Source of the DNA: Marchantia polymorpha subsp. ruderalis
Lineage: Eukaryota > Streptophyta > Marchantiopsida > Marchantiales > Marchantiaceae
DNA: 64,000 nucleotides
NCBI GenBank assembly: GCA_037833965.1
Contig: AP031353.1
Location: forward strand, 6,388,501-6,452,500
Reading direction: 5' to 3'
Positions 24,598 through 37,771 of the stretch are shown piece after piece; within the stretch, counting starts at the first letter, position 1; each line of letters opens with the position of its first letter. The notes below the pieces were generated by a model. The model did not search any database, had not been told where the DNA came from, and worked only from the letters and a program-made list of their open reading frames with translations. The position numbers and the translations under genes are program-made.

Positions 24598-26030
24598 GCC
24601 GATGATACAAAATCCCGGACTATGCCCTTGTCATCATCTCCGGCCCTTCTACCTTGGCCTTCGATTCTACCCAAACTAACTCATAAAAGAAAAATCGCCA
24701 CTCTTACTGCTCCAAATTTTAAAACTCCACTCCTGCTGGGCTTGTCTTCACACGAATCAGGTGTCATATGCCTCATCGCCTCGTAGAAATGAACATCAAG
24801 TTCGAAATCGCATCTGTAACTACAAGATTCAGGGATCGCATACAATGCCATAAACATCCAAAAGAAAGAGTGCAATTGAGTATTATAAAACAACCGCATC
24901 TCAAACAACAATTCTGCTCGAGTTCTTCATCTCTTAACAGCAGACCGTACCCTCTGCTCCTCTCGACTGTAAAATGGCGATAAAGGTTTTTGGCGTAAGA
25001 CACAAATCTCCCTTCCAGTATCGGGATGCGCTAGTCATGAGGCTATCACCACGCTAATCCGCGGCAAGATGAAACCCTTCTAAGCCCGTTCACTGTTGAT
25101 AAAGCTGTCCTACAGTAGTAAACACTTCCAGACAGGGGGAGTTGCAACGTCAAACAATTCAGCGACGAGTTGACAAAACTTCAGCATCCTTCAGTGGCCG
25201 CTCACCTTCTACCGAATTTATCGGGACCCTTCGCCAACGATCGCTCTAGATATGTCTGGTGAACAGGGATCCGGCAACTGCGGACACAAAGACCCTTGAG
25301 CGGGACAAACGCGCTTATTGTGGAAGTCGTAGAATTTGACTTGCACCGTCAACAACTGGACACGATGCCTCATGTCCAGTCGCACCATCGCTGGCCTCAA
25401 CGTCGGTAATCAGGTAAACAAATCGAGGCAAGACTTCTCTTCCATGCGCAGCAGGCCCTGGAAAGACTCTTTTGCTCCAAAAGCGAGTCTCTGGCTTCTA
25501 GGTTTCCCTCTCTTTCTCTCTCACCATTCACTTGGCCTGGGACCTATCCATCAGATTGGATCAATGGAAACCAACCACCAACGACCATGCGAAGCGTAAT
25601 TTATTCTAGCGAATGCATGAATTCCAAAGAGCATTGGAAGTACGGATGCTAAACGAGAGCCTTAAATGCTCCCAATGTGAACGGACTAGTTCCCCGTGAA
25701 ATTGTCTTTTTTGCCCTTGAACTGGTTCGAATTCACTCCTAAATTGCTCCGAGGATGGATTCCTCATTTACGATAATTGTGTACCACATTTGCGGTATAT
25801 CTACTTCACATCGCTCGAGCCTCTCATTTTTCTCGAGGTTAAGTATAAGATTCTGCTGATGTATAGTACGGTACGCAAGTACGAAATTTCTTGGATTTCT
25901 TGCGGATGTCGGAACGGGGCGTACGTAGTTCATCCGATGGTATGCCATATACCGTGCCTCATCAGTAAGTCGGGTAAAGGAGACGCATGGAATAGCCTTT
26001 GGTTTCAACCATGTACGACTTGATGTGAAC
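24598..26030. other. Intergenic upstream of TAF11
   Basis: Should hold the TAF11 promoter and leader (minus strand). No TATA box or coding region that I can support. A minus frame at 26008-25739 (89 codons, TTG start) has no recognised domain. Confidence 0.5.
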
Positions 26031-28330
26031 AGAAACAGGAAAAAAATTGTGTGGGAATATTCGCATCCTTCTTGTCATGTTCTCTCAACATACTTTCTGA
26101 TTGACTGCCTCTCGCACTATATTGCAGTACACTGCTATCACCGAGTCAAGAAAAATCCCAACCGAGGATAGAAAAGAAAAGAACAACATCAGCCTTGCTT
26201 GAGATAAACATCTGTATGTCTCTAAAAGTTATATGTAGACAGTGAACGTGGTGATAACATGTGGTCTAGAACAATAATCATCAATCGAAGCTATCAATTA
26301 TCTCAAAAGCCAAAGCATGTTATGTTTTTAAATACGTACATTAGTGTGTGCAAATGAATTTGGTATTATGCATAACACAAATCATGTAGTGATGAGTATC
26401 AAAACATGGAACTTTAAATCATCGTTTTCTTCTATCAAATCATATGAAAATATCATATGTAAATTTCAAATTGGCTTGTAATATATGATAATGATTGCAA
26501 TTTAATCTCAAATTTGAAGCAGTATAACTTCATGAATCGATGTATTATTTCCTCATAGTTAAGAATTGCATGTGCTTAGCATTCATATCAGCTTCCACTG
26601 ATGTAGCTACACTATAGGTCAGATATCATCTCTCGCTGATTTTGATAATCAGATGTTTAGCTGAGTTTCGCAAAATTTCTGTTTCCGATCACATTTGCGA
26701 AATTACAATATTATTAAAAAAACTCAAATCAGAAGTTTGTTAGGCTTCAGCTAAAAACGTAAGCAATGCAAATATTTGTTAATCTATGCGAGCATTTGAA
26801 TTCGAATTTTTTTTTAGGATTTTGGATGAAAATCTTCAAAACAATCGAAACACAACAACTGAAGTTTTTTTCACGAGATGTCGCCAACACATTTAAATAT
26901 CAACCGTTAATAATGCACTGTACTATTTAATTTGATTCATGTAAAGATTTAAATAACACATAAGATTGTTACTTGAAACATTGACAGAATCGACATGAAC
27001 ATACTCTACGCCATACGTGATCCTCTCACTTTGATGGATTAATTATAATATAAATAAACATAAATATAAATATATATTCATATTTATATTGAACTGAAGA
27101 GTGATCTATTTCACAGATATTGCTATTACGGAGTAGGAATGCTGTTTTCCAAGTGCATGAAACATTGGCTAGATGTTGAAGGGGATTTTTGGCATCAAAA
27201 CTGTAAGTCTACATTGAGGTACATATTTACATCATATCGTTTGCACATGCGCATTGTATTTCACGTCATCTGTCAGAAGTTCTGATGGGGCACCAAGCAG
27301 TCGTGACTATTTTGCAACTAGACACACTTTTGCATTTGACGTAGAATGTGGTGAATAAAGTACGATTGCCGCGTTATATGAATCATCTCCATTGGTGCTG
27401 CGGGTTGCAACAATTTTGCCATCAAGGTTATAAAAAATAAAATACAGCAAGAAATATTTGTTTAAAATCCTCAAGTAATACGCAAATTATCCTATATGTA
27501 TCTGTATATCTTCAATAAATAAAATAACAAAGATATTTTCCCATGAATAAAATTTTTGGTGTGTATATTAAAAATTTATTCTGACTTTTGTTAAGAGCCA
27601 AAATAATTTTATTTAGATTTTTAAAATATTTATTTTTTGAAAAGTATTATACATCATATTATACTCACCTAGTATGAAACTTTTTTTCTTAAGATTTGAG
27701 ATAATTTAATCGACTTATTCGAAAAATTTTTTGTGACTATATGGTTAATACACACATTTAACTCTCAATATTATTTTTTTGGAAACATGTAACATATGAC
27801 TTGGATTGTTGCAATTATACTTCACTCATTTCCAATATTCAGTACTGCTTAAAAGATATAATATCAACACAAGATAATATAACAAGGTTAAGTGCATAAA
27901 AAGACATAGTTTGGATAAACTGTATTGAGAGTTAAAAGATATTGCATACCACGATAAAAAATATTTCAGATGTTTTCTACCTTCATTCAAATTTTACATA
28001 TATTCACATACTTTTTGAAATTAATATTCCAAACCATAGAAAGAACTACATATACATTCAAGAATTATAATTGAATTTTATGAGTTGCGAATGTCTTGAC
28101 GTGATTTTCGCATTTGAGCCTTGCATACCTGCTCGATTTAATTTAATGTTCATTGCAGTCATTTTAATTATTAGTCGCTGATGAATAAAAAATTTGCAAC
28201 TTCTAATTCAAAGTACAGATCCTGCGGGTTGAGCACAAATTAATGTCACTTGAGAATCATAAGAATTCAAACAAGTTGAACATTGGTGTTCTCCATTCTA
28301 TCTGATTTCGACAGGGGATACCTACATTGA
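26030..28330. other. AT-rich gene-free island
   Basis: A/T-rich DNA with no frame of 60 codons between about 26,025 and 28,420 on either strand. No recognisable transposon domain or terminal repeat was found. Similar to the islands at 6.3-9.9 kb and 41.9-44.3 kb. Confidence 0.65.
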
Positions 28331-28610
28331 AAATCCGGCGAGACTACACCCCAAAGTCGCTGAAAAGAAAAGAAGAGTGCATGCACGCGTCATGAGAACC
28401 CACGAAGACAGCGAATAAATTATCCACAAAGCTCGACCACACACCTGCAAACCAGCAGATGCATCAGAGTTAGCGGAGAAACAAGGGCAGAGCCGCGTGT
28501 AATCAGGATGTTATCTTGAACCAGAGCGAGGGAAGTAAACGCACCACAAACATGCTCAGAAATAGGAGGAGAATAGTCAGGCACCATGTGACGAAAAACC
28601 GACCACGGAT

Positions 28611-28637
<27 letters not shown>
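28611..28637 (+). repeat. (GA)n microsatellite
   Basis: About 13 uninterrupted GA units, 0.9 kb upstream of the NUP1-like start codon. Confidence 0.95.
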
Positions 28638-28642
<5 letters not shown>

Positions 28643-28899
28643 TACAGGGCCGCCGTCGTAAAATCCTGGTGGCCCGCCCGGCAGCACCCGGGCCCCGGCG
28701 CCGGAGCCCAGCTAACGGACACGCGAGGAAAACAACACCTTGACTGACAGTGTGCCAGGGCTCGAGACGAATCGAGAGGTTGAAATGAAGGGAACGAGAC
28801 GAGACGAGAGGCGAGCGTGACGAAAGCTTAGGGTACAGTACAGTAGCAGCAGCAGAGCAGCGGTACCTCGCGTAGCGCGAAGCCAGGACGCATGCCATG

Positions 28900-28975
28900 G
28901 GATGGGATGGGATGCCGCCGCATGTAGTGTGTTCATGGGCGGGGGTAGGGATGGGATGGGATGATGTGATGGCAT
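28900..28975 (+). repeat. GGGAT pentamer clusters
   Basis: Two short clusters of tandem (G)GGAT units, around 28,899-28,913 and 28,945-28,962, flank a short non-repeat segment in the upstream region of the NUP1-like gene. Confidence 0.8.
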
Positions 28976-29064
28976 GATGGCCCGGACTGGCGCCTGTCAT
29001 GGCTGTGACCGACTCGAGACTGGGGTGGAGAGAACTGCGCGCGCACCGTCGAGAGGGCGAGGCA

Positions 29065-29099
<35 letters not shown>

Positions 29100-29104
29100 G
29101 AGAA
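29065..29104 (+). repeat. (GA)n microsatellite
   Basis: Interrupted GA run about 0.4 kb upstream of the NUP1-like ATG, probably in the 5' leader. A further GA/GGA-rich stretch follows at 29,240-29,345. Confidence 0.95.
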
Positions 29105-29496
29105 GTCGAGGCGAGACGAAGAAAGAGCCTTTTGAGTTTCGGCTGTCGAGATCGATCGCCCGGCCGACCAGGGGAATAACATCGCTGCCAGTAAACAAGA
29201 TGAGGATCTGCCAGTGGAAAAGCACGAGGTGGTGGAAGAAGTAGCGGACGCGAGAAGTGTACAGTAGTAGTAGAGAAAGTAGTTTTGGGAAACGGAGGTC
29301 GGAAGGAAGGAAAGAAAGGAGGACGGAGGTAGAGGAAGGAAGAATGGGTGAGGACTTTTTCTGGAGCAGAGCGTTGTTTGAGTGAACTCGGGAGGGAGGG
29401 CCATAAGCAGACAGCTTGGTGTTGGTGCGGGCGCAGGGGGGCCGGGTGGTGAGGGATTAGGTGCCAGTGCAGGAGGGACCTGACTGTCAGAGGTGT

Positions 29497-32400
29497 ATGG
29501 CGTCGGACGGGGGTGCCGGTGATGTTGACGAGGGTTGGAGATCGCGGCCTCGATCTCTTCCATACTCCGCGCCCATGGCGGCCCCGCCCCAAACACAGCT
29601 GCAAATGTTCTCTAGTTCGCCGTTGGTCGATCCCGATCGCTCGGGCTATGGTTCAACTGCTGGCGGAAAATTGAGGGCTATTCGAAGAACTGGGAGGAGA
29701 AATACAAACCCCTACGAGCGGCCCGCTGTTGGTCGGCATGCGTCTGCTGGTCCTCAGGCTGCCGTTTTAATCAGTAATGGAGGTGTTACTGCCGCCCAAG
29801 CCTTGGCTGACAAAAGGCGAGGAGCTTGGCTTACCACTGGCATCACAAAGATTATAACGACAAGTGCGACTTATTTATATTCTTCAATCTTTAGGCGCCG
29901 CCTTCCAGCACCGCTGCAAGTCTCAGACAGTAAGCACTCATTTGCGCAATGCCTCCATACGTCCGGCTGTCTTCTTGAAGAACATCTCTTATCTTGCTTC
30001 TGAGTGAGTGCGTAATGTCGCACGCCATAGGGGAATGCATCGTACTTCTATTTGAGTGAAACAGTAAGCTCTGGACGCGAGAACTTCAAGACCGAGAGCA
30101 GGCAAAGAGTTCAGTTTCTCGATGAAGTCATAACCTTGTAGGTTTGACCGTTATGTTGTTTTACAGTTTTATTATGTTGCTTCCAGTACTCCCAAGTGTA
30201 TTTTATTGTGTCCAACGTGCATGCATTGCTGCAAATAGTTGGTAGCTTCTTTCTGAGACCTTCGTAAAGATTATGACAGGATGTGATACCCTATTCTCAT
30301 TCAACTTACCCCCTCTTGCTTGTTTAGGATCCTTCCCACGACTTCATGTTCGTGAAACATTTCTCGCTCCTATTATCGGTCGATTATTTTCTACGGAATT
30401 CTTGTCCTTAATTAGGGGTTCTATCTGTGGTCTTTGTGGCTTGTCAACAAGCTTGACCCGGTGCAGTAGTACATCATTGCAGTATTGCTTCGGCGAATTC
30501 GTGGCAGGAATTCTATCGTCTCAGACAATCTCTTGTGCACATTTCGGGTGTGTTTCACCTGCAATGTGCTGCATTCATCATTTACGAAGACTTTTAGTGC
30601 GTCTGCAGCTGTCTAGCTTAGTAAGAGCTGTGATCTTCTGATCCAAAGAAGTACTTCAACGGAAGTCACAGGCGGTATATGTCGAATAGTGTTGATGTGC
30701 CTGCCACTTCAAACACCCAGTCCTTCATGTGATGACTCCTCACTCTTCTAATTTGCAGTTGATATTTGTGAACGCGTTGACTTTCAACAGATGAGGCGCA
30801 GCCCGTCGGTACCGAGGAGCAGGTGTCAACCCCATCAGGGGAATCGGTAATAACTCTTCCCTTCCAAGCTTTCAAGCTTTTTTGTCGAAATCGTATTGTT
30901 GTTCAACGATGACTTAACTTACGGATATTTGATTGGTCGATTGGAACATGGTTGAACGCTGTAAGGGTACATGATGAAGATCTATCTTTAGTCGTGCTTA
31001 GGCTGCTCCTGTTGTTGCCAAAACAGACAATGTGATACCCCCGAATTGTATCTTATATGTGATGGAAGGTCCTATTTTGTCTATGCTTAGTTAGAACATG
31101 AATCCTCGCCGGAGTGATAGGTTAATTTGTTGGTTTTGTTCACGCAGAACGATGCCGAAGCAGTTTCCAGGTCTGACGACGACGTGGAGGAGCAAGCGGT
31201 TGCGCAAGAACCTGCCAGCAACACGCAGGTGGATATTGAAAGATTGCTCCAGCAGAAAACCCTATCAGGGTATGTATTACACCTGGCTTTCACATAGTTT
31301 TGAACATATCAAAAGTTTATTGGGCGTTAAGTACATAGGTGTGGACCTTATGTATGTTCATGCTGTTGGTAGGGTTCCATATTTGTGGGAATCAACCGCT
31401 TTCAATGTAGTATAACTTCTTTTAATCTCAGTCACATTCCCCAGTGCGTGAACTGTGCACTTGTACTTTGTCTCGCTAGTTTAATATAATACTGGACTTC
31501 ACTAGTTGGCGCCGTGGGTTCGAACGGTGACATGTTCCTTGATACTTGAAAACGGAACTGAATATTGAAGGATGCTGTCAGCGGTCAACAGTTGGAAGGA
31601 TCTATGTTCATTTGGTTTGCCCCGATTGGTCTTGTTGACTACCGCAGGGAGGAATTTGAGCGCTTGTCAGCCCTACTACGATCTAGAGTCATTAATAGTG
31701 GTGTGGAAAGAAAGAAACAAGCGAGTCAAGGGGATCGAGAAACTAGACCGAGTCACCAAGAAAATCAGCCCGCTGCTGCTGTTCAAACTGACGCCCAAAG
31801 GTGGAGGCAAGACCTGCAAAAGTCCAGAGAAGAAAGAGAAAATGGTGTTCGCACTCTTACTGTTTACGAGATTGGCGCACCCGCATCAGCAACACCGATT
31901 GCTGCAGCAGAAGTGAGCATAATAGACTATCTATGTATCTTTTGTCACGGCAATCTACCCATGTGGATTCAGCCCAAGTTCAGTTTTTTCTAGTGATTGG
32001 TCCAGCATTGTTTCACTGCTCTTGGAACCCTAGCCCTGTCTACTTGCTGGCTACATTACATACGCTATTCGCGCCGTAAACGTCTTTTCATGTCTTGATG
32101 TATGTATATTCAAACTTTTCTTCAGTTGGTTTACCTTGTCAGTTGTCTGTAGGTTCTTCCCTCGTATCTGTAGGTTTACTTCAACCTAGTCTGTGAGCCT
32201 CTGCTAACAGAAGCTGCCTCCATATGCAGAGCCTGGACAATTTGAGCAGCTCTCCTGTGGATGTTGCAATTGCTTTCATGGGACGTCGAGTTTCTCGACC
32301 ACCGGGATCAAGTTCGCCAGCTGAACCCCTCAACCGTAGGGATGAGAATCTCGTGTCCACCGGACCTCCATCTCTAGTGATGTCTCAGGCCACGTTATCT

Positions 32401-35400
32401 AAATGGGCTCCTCCAGATTTTGGTGATGAAGAACAGTTTCGTACTCCAGCCCCACCGTCGGCAAAGATTAGGAGCCGCAATCAAGTCTTCTCACGTACAC
32501 CATATAGTCGTCCTCAACGTCTTCAATCCTCTCGAGAGGTGATTCATTTGACGCAATCTTAGAACTACTTGAATTTCTGACACTATTTCTTCATCTTAGA
32601 TCATGTGATACTTGCACAGGTGTTTGCGTGTTGAATTTTTAGACCCGGTTCTTTTATTGAGTTTTCTGCTTGTTAATAATGCAGAGAGCTTTAGATGGGA
32701 GCTTTGGCACCCCTTCGTCTTCTCGCTGGACCCCAATTCGAACCCCAGTTACAGGCGGTCGGGAGGTAAGCTGTACTCCGTGGCATATAATTTGTTGTCT
32801 CCTATCTATTAATGAGATACATATTCCTAACCGACCCATGGAAAGAAGAAAGACCAGACTTACTAGACATGAGTGTGTTGCTGTGAAATAAATTCAACAT
32901 TATCTGCGTGGAGAGCCATTTATTCTGCAGCAAATTTTCCCTTTCGCCTACGCTTTAAGTAGTTCCTTTTGTGTGGAGGCAAGCCTTTAAATCCCTTTCT
33001 CAGTAGAGTCTCTGACTTTTCTATCTAGTGTCTCGTACCAGCTTTTTATCCTTCTCCTTCTGTCATAGCCTTCTGGTCCCGGAAGGAAGAGGGCAGTCAA
33101 GTTTTCATATCTTTCTCATCATGTCGAAAATATGATGCTTCACACTTATGTCTAATACTCCTTGACCATGCAAAATCGCCTTGTTTTCCGTGATGGTAAA
33201 CTGATGCCTGCCATTCTCCTGGCGGTGATCGTCCTTGACCCACGGCTGCATCTACCGCAGATTCTCAAACCTTCTTGTCAGATGTATTGACTTTCATCGA
33301 GTCGTGCTGTAGTTGCGGTTGATATCGCTGTGGACTTGTTCTCAGGACTTGTCAACTGTCTATCTGGTTGTTCCCTGTCGAAATTACGGTTAGGGAGCTC
33401 TTGCATGTGTTTCCTTTGTACTGATCCTTAACTAGTCTGCTTGGTTGGGACATAGACGGGGTTCATGAAGATGTTAATTACAACATACTGAGCGGGTTGA
33501 GTGTCGCTGGTCCTGCTTGGATACGAGCCATTAAGGCAGGGCCGTGTTATCGTCCAGTCAGTATTGTACAGATTGATACATTCCTCGGACGCCCGTGCCT
33601 TCATGCTTCAAATTTGGTCGAAGTGAATGAGGAAATTCTGAGGGAGATTGAGCCTGTTTCTCTACCTAGCAACCTCCTTCCAGCAACCCGAACTCACGCC
33701 ATACTTATTTGCATCTTCACGAGTATAACGAAGAGATCTTACAGATCTTTTCTTGCAGACCTTGTAGCTCAATGCCATCTATTTTATGACGGAGGCCTCT
33801 CTGCGGCCTCTTCTTAGGATTAACTTTTTCATATATATCTATGTCAAAAGCATCTTGCCTAAGGCCAAAGAGGCTTGTTTCGTCTTATTCATTTGAAGCA
33901 GTCAGTGACGTACGGTCTTTGTGCCATTTCAAGTAAGGTTGTGTCAGTTTCTGGGTCTCTATCCGCAAGCATCGTGCCTGGAGGTAACCTTGGTTAGATT
34001 AAGAGGTACCGTGTACAGAAGGATTAGCTGATGAAATTATGAAGCAGTGTTCTCTCAAAAGTGGGTTCTCAGTGATTCGAGTATTTGTACCTCACCTCGC
34101 CAGTTGTTTAGGTAGATGAATAAGGAATCGTTAGAGCTGAAGTTCCAGTCGCAAAAGGAACTTCGAAGTAGAGTGTAGTCTTGAAGAGTAAAAAACCGCG
34201 ACTGCCTGGATTTAGGCTTCGGCACTTATTGGCGATTCCGTCTTATTTTGGTAAATTGATGTTTTTGACGCAGATGCTTAAGCGGAGGAGTACCGCACTG
34301 GATGACAGCTATGCTTCTGTTGGCCCTATACGCAGAACGAGACAGAAGGCGTTCATTTCACCTGCGCCGATCAGCACTCGAGGATCCGCTTACCAGATAA
34401 CCTCTACAAGTGGATCTGCAATTATGGGTATACCATCGCCTCAGCTGGGAAAGTCTGCTGCACTTCCTACTTCTCAAAGAAGTGTTGTTTCAACTGCCGT
34501 CCAAGAGAAATCTGGACTGGGTGTGAGTGCAATATCGTACGTGCCTGCTCAGTCAAGTGAAACAGCCCGAAAAATTTTGGAGACTCTTGAGAAGATGACC
34601 CCATCTCCCAAGGGTAAATCATTGGAAGAAGAGTTGTCTTTTGTGAGGGATAGGCCTCCCACCACCTTAACTGAGAGTATGTTGAACGAGCAGGCTCGAA
34701 AGAGCATGACAGTAGTAGATTTCACTCTTCCAAGTGGTGACTCCCGAGAACCTGGACCTTCAGGAAGAACCCTAAATTACGATTCTCCAAGCTTAGGTCA
34801 GTTTGGTAGTGGATCGAAGTCCTCAGAAATTCCAGCTAAACCGAAGGGAAAAGGCAAGTCTTCTTTGTCTCTCCCGGAGAATGGGCCAAGCGGAATCCAG
34901 TCTATACAGGAGCGTAAGAACACTGCCGCCGGACTTCTTGAAGAAGTTTCTGTTAGAACGAAGGAGTCAGAAGCCGTTCTTGCCTCTAAAAGTGACAAGG
35001 GGAAGGGCTTCCGAATGAGCGCGGCTTTTGAAGTAAGTGTATTTATTGGTTATAGCCTGCTGTGATCTTCTTTTTTTCAAGCCTGTTTGTTTCGTACGTT
35101 CAAACAAAGTCGGAAACCTGTAGTCCATCCACACGACGCGTGTAGATGTTGCACATTGTAGGTATCAAAGAACGAGTACGTTAGATTTAGGAGCTTTTCG
35201 TACGGGCCTAAACGAAATTGATGTTTCTTATATCACTCTCTGAAATCGACGTGCAGGAGTCTGGTTCTGAAGACGAAGGAACACTCGCTGGTAGTGGCTC
35301 TAGACCAGTCAGTTTTTCAGTGCCTAGCCTAGCAGGTTCAAATGGCAAAACGGCAAGTGCAAGTGGCAAAAGCGTGCCCATTGCAGCTCCCTTCTCGACT

Positions 35401-37771
35401 AGCAGCGCGATTCCAAAATCTTCCACCGATGCCAGTGTCGCTGCCGACTCGACAGGAGCTGCCTCAGCCGTTGAGGCATCAAAGACAACGCCCCCTACCC
35501 AGATGGCGTCCAGCTTCACTTTTCCTACCCGCGTGTCATTGGAGGGACCTCCCACTCCGAAGGCAATGTCACCCGCTTCTACTTCCCCCAAAGCGGTACC
35601 TGCAGCATCTCCTTTTTTTCCGTTTGCTTCAAATTTACAAGGATCTTCTGGATTGGCGACATCAAATTCAAGGGTTGAGCAAACTAGTGCTGCTGTCAAA
35701 GTAGACACTCAGACTGAAACCAAGTCCGACGTCACATTTGGGTAAGTACTTACCGTAAGTCTTTTCAAAACGAATGATTTTTTCGTGTTTTACATTCTTG
35801 CAAGCCTTGGCTCGGAGGTATTATGTAAACGCGCTGATAGTTAGTCTATTTTTTGTCAGGTCTTCAATTACTGCAAGTGTGCCTTTCCCTCAGCCATTTT
35901 CAATATCTCAACCAACGACGGAGACAACGGTGCCCAATCCTTTCACGCAAAGGAATCCACTGTTCGGAGGTTCATCTTCATCCACACTGCTCTCTACGTC
36001 ATCTACTCCTAATTCTGGAGCCGCGACATCCTCCGCTCTCGCCTCCTCTGCGTCTGCTGCTAGTACTTTGAAATCCGGTGAGTTTTTCATCCGAAGCACC
36101 ATCTGTTTACCTCATGACCATCGGCCGAAGTGGTTTAACTTAGTTAGTGAAGGCACGTGAGGGGTTTGGATCGGAAAAAGTCTTTATATTATTAATTCAG
36201 TCCAGAACTTTAGGTCTGATATGAACATCGCCTCTGCAGATTCGTCTCCATCAACATCTGGCTTTGTGGCTTCCCTCAAAGAGGGGAGTGCTCCTTTCAC
36301 GTTTACCCCGACTGCGAGTACCTATCTGTTTGGAGCTGGACCGGCTGCTGCTAGCAGTTCTTCTGGGACTGCTCTTTCATCGAGCTTTTTAGGGATCAGC
36401 AGTGGACCCGCAACATCTTCTTCTCCTGCAGCTGGTAGTGCTGCATTTGGACAATCGAACATTTCCTCTTTCGAAAGTCCTGCTCCAAAACCAGCATTGA
36501 ATGTAGCTCCTGAAGCACCGGCAGTTGTATCGAAAAGCAATGGCGCCCCTTCTTTGGATGTAGAGAGACCCCATAAAAGATCCGCTCCCACCATTGAGCA
36601 GGACTCAAGCAAAAGACAACCCTCAGTGGTCGCTACCCCTTCCAGTAGCTTTGCAGCTTTTGGTAGTAGTGTCGTAAGCACTACTGCATCGACAGCAATC
36701 CCTCTGACGTTTGCAGCAGCTAGCACTAGTGCAGCTAGTTCTCAGAATCTATTCACTGCCTCCACATTTGGACAACCTCCCCGTGAATCACAGTCATCCG
36801 CGGCATCGATGTCTACTACGCTTTCCCCCTCTCCTTCTCCCTCTCCGCCTCCATTTCTGTTTGGAACACCCCCATCCACAACAGCTGCTCTAACACCCTC
36901 CTCATCAGCACCAGGCTTCAATAGCACTCCATCTTTCCCATCATTTACAGGTTCCGTATTTGGATCATCCACGAGTGGCAGTACGTTTGGTGTAACTCCA
37001 GCAGCTACCCCCATGTCATTTGGTGCTGCATCGAGCGCTCCTGCGTTCGGCTCAACGACACCCAAACCAGCGTTTGGGTCCTTTGGTTCAGAAGCATCAT
37101 CACAGTCACCTTCTATCCCAGTGTTCGGGTCTGGATTTTCAGCTGCACCTACTCAGTCGCCGGCATCCACTCCTACATATTCCTTTGGAGGCAGTTCTTC
37201 CCAAGCTTTTCCAGTATCTTTTGCTGCAAGCGCCGCCAGTTCAGCTTCCGGATCCGCATTTCCATTTGGTTCCACATCGTCTTTCCCTTTCGCGGCCAAC
37301 AAAACTCCGTCGTCGTCCCCAGCGCCCTCAATATTTGGGCTATCAAGCTCCGTTTCAGCTTTCGGCTCGACTACTAACGGATCGATGGCCAGTGATGTGG
37401 TTGTAAACGATCACTCGAATATGGAGGACAGTATGGCAGAAGAGCCTCCTCAAATTGCTGCCAGTATGCCTTCTCAACCGTCATCGCCGTTCGGTGGTCA
37501 GTCGGCTGCTGGTGCTAGTTCCTTCGTGTTCGGGGCTCAAACCGGAACTCCACCTGCCCCACCAGCTCTGTTCGGGTTTCCTAGTCAACCGAATGCAGCT
37601 GGTGGTTTCGCAGCGAATCCATTTGCTGCTGCTGCCGCTGCAGCACAATCTCCTGCAGGTCCATTGAACTTTGCCGGAGGCTCTTTTACCCTTGGTTCGT
37701 CAGGAGGGGACAATAGGCCCACAAGGAAAATTTTTAAGGCTAAAAGAACAGGTGCTAAACGGGGGAAATGA
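29497..37771 (+). CDS. NUP1: NUP1/NUP136-like FG nucleoporin, 10 exons
   Basis: Plant nuclear-basket nucleoporin of the NUP1/NUP136 family, which works in mRNA export and nuclear shape. Exons: 29497-29929, 30791-30846, 31148-31269, 31648-31912, 32230-32538, 32685-32765, 34274-35032, 35257-35741, 35860-36077, 36240-37771. All introns are GT-AG and the phases agree; the 4,260 nt encode 1,419 residues. Family marks in order: GGKLRAIRRTGRRNTNPYER and a hydrophobic/basic segment ending SSIFRRRLP in exon 1; EEFERLSALLRSR in exon 4; VAIAFMGRR and FSRTPYSRPQ in exon 5; RRSTALDDSYASVGPIRRTR in exon 7; about 20 FG dipeptides in a Ser/Ala/Pro-rich C-terminal region (exons 9-10); and the basic end RKIFKAKRTGAKRGK. 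ATG 29497 was chosen because the frame upstream offers only GTG. Intron 6 (32766-34273) could hide a small exon. Identity is firm; exact exon edges are hand-derived. Confidence 0.9.

Noticed and set aside
25739-26008. 89-codon minus frame upstream of TAF11
   Set aside because: TTG start, no domain and no splice link to TAF11.
28503-29604. Overlapping minus-strand frames of 199-240 codons
   Set aside because: Driven by (GA)n and GC-rich low-complexity DNA upstream of and overlapping the start of the NUP1-like gene; Ser/Leu/Pro/Arg-rich with no domain.
31512-31522. Second B-box-like string (gggttcgaacg)
   Set aside because: It lies in a NUP1 intron and no cloverleaf can be drawn.
33497-33817. 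106-codon plus frame in NUP1 intron 6
   Set aside because: TTG start, no domain, not flanked by splice sites that keep the NUP1 phase in a supported way.
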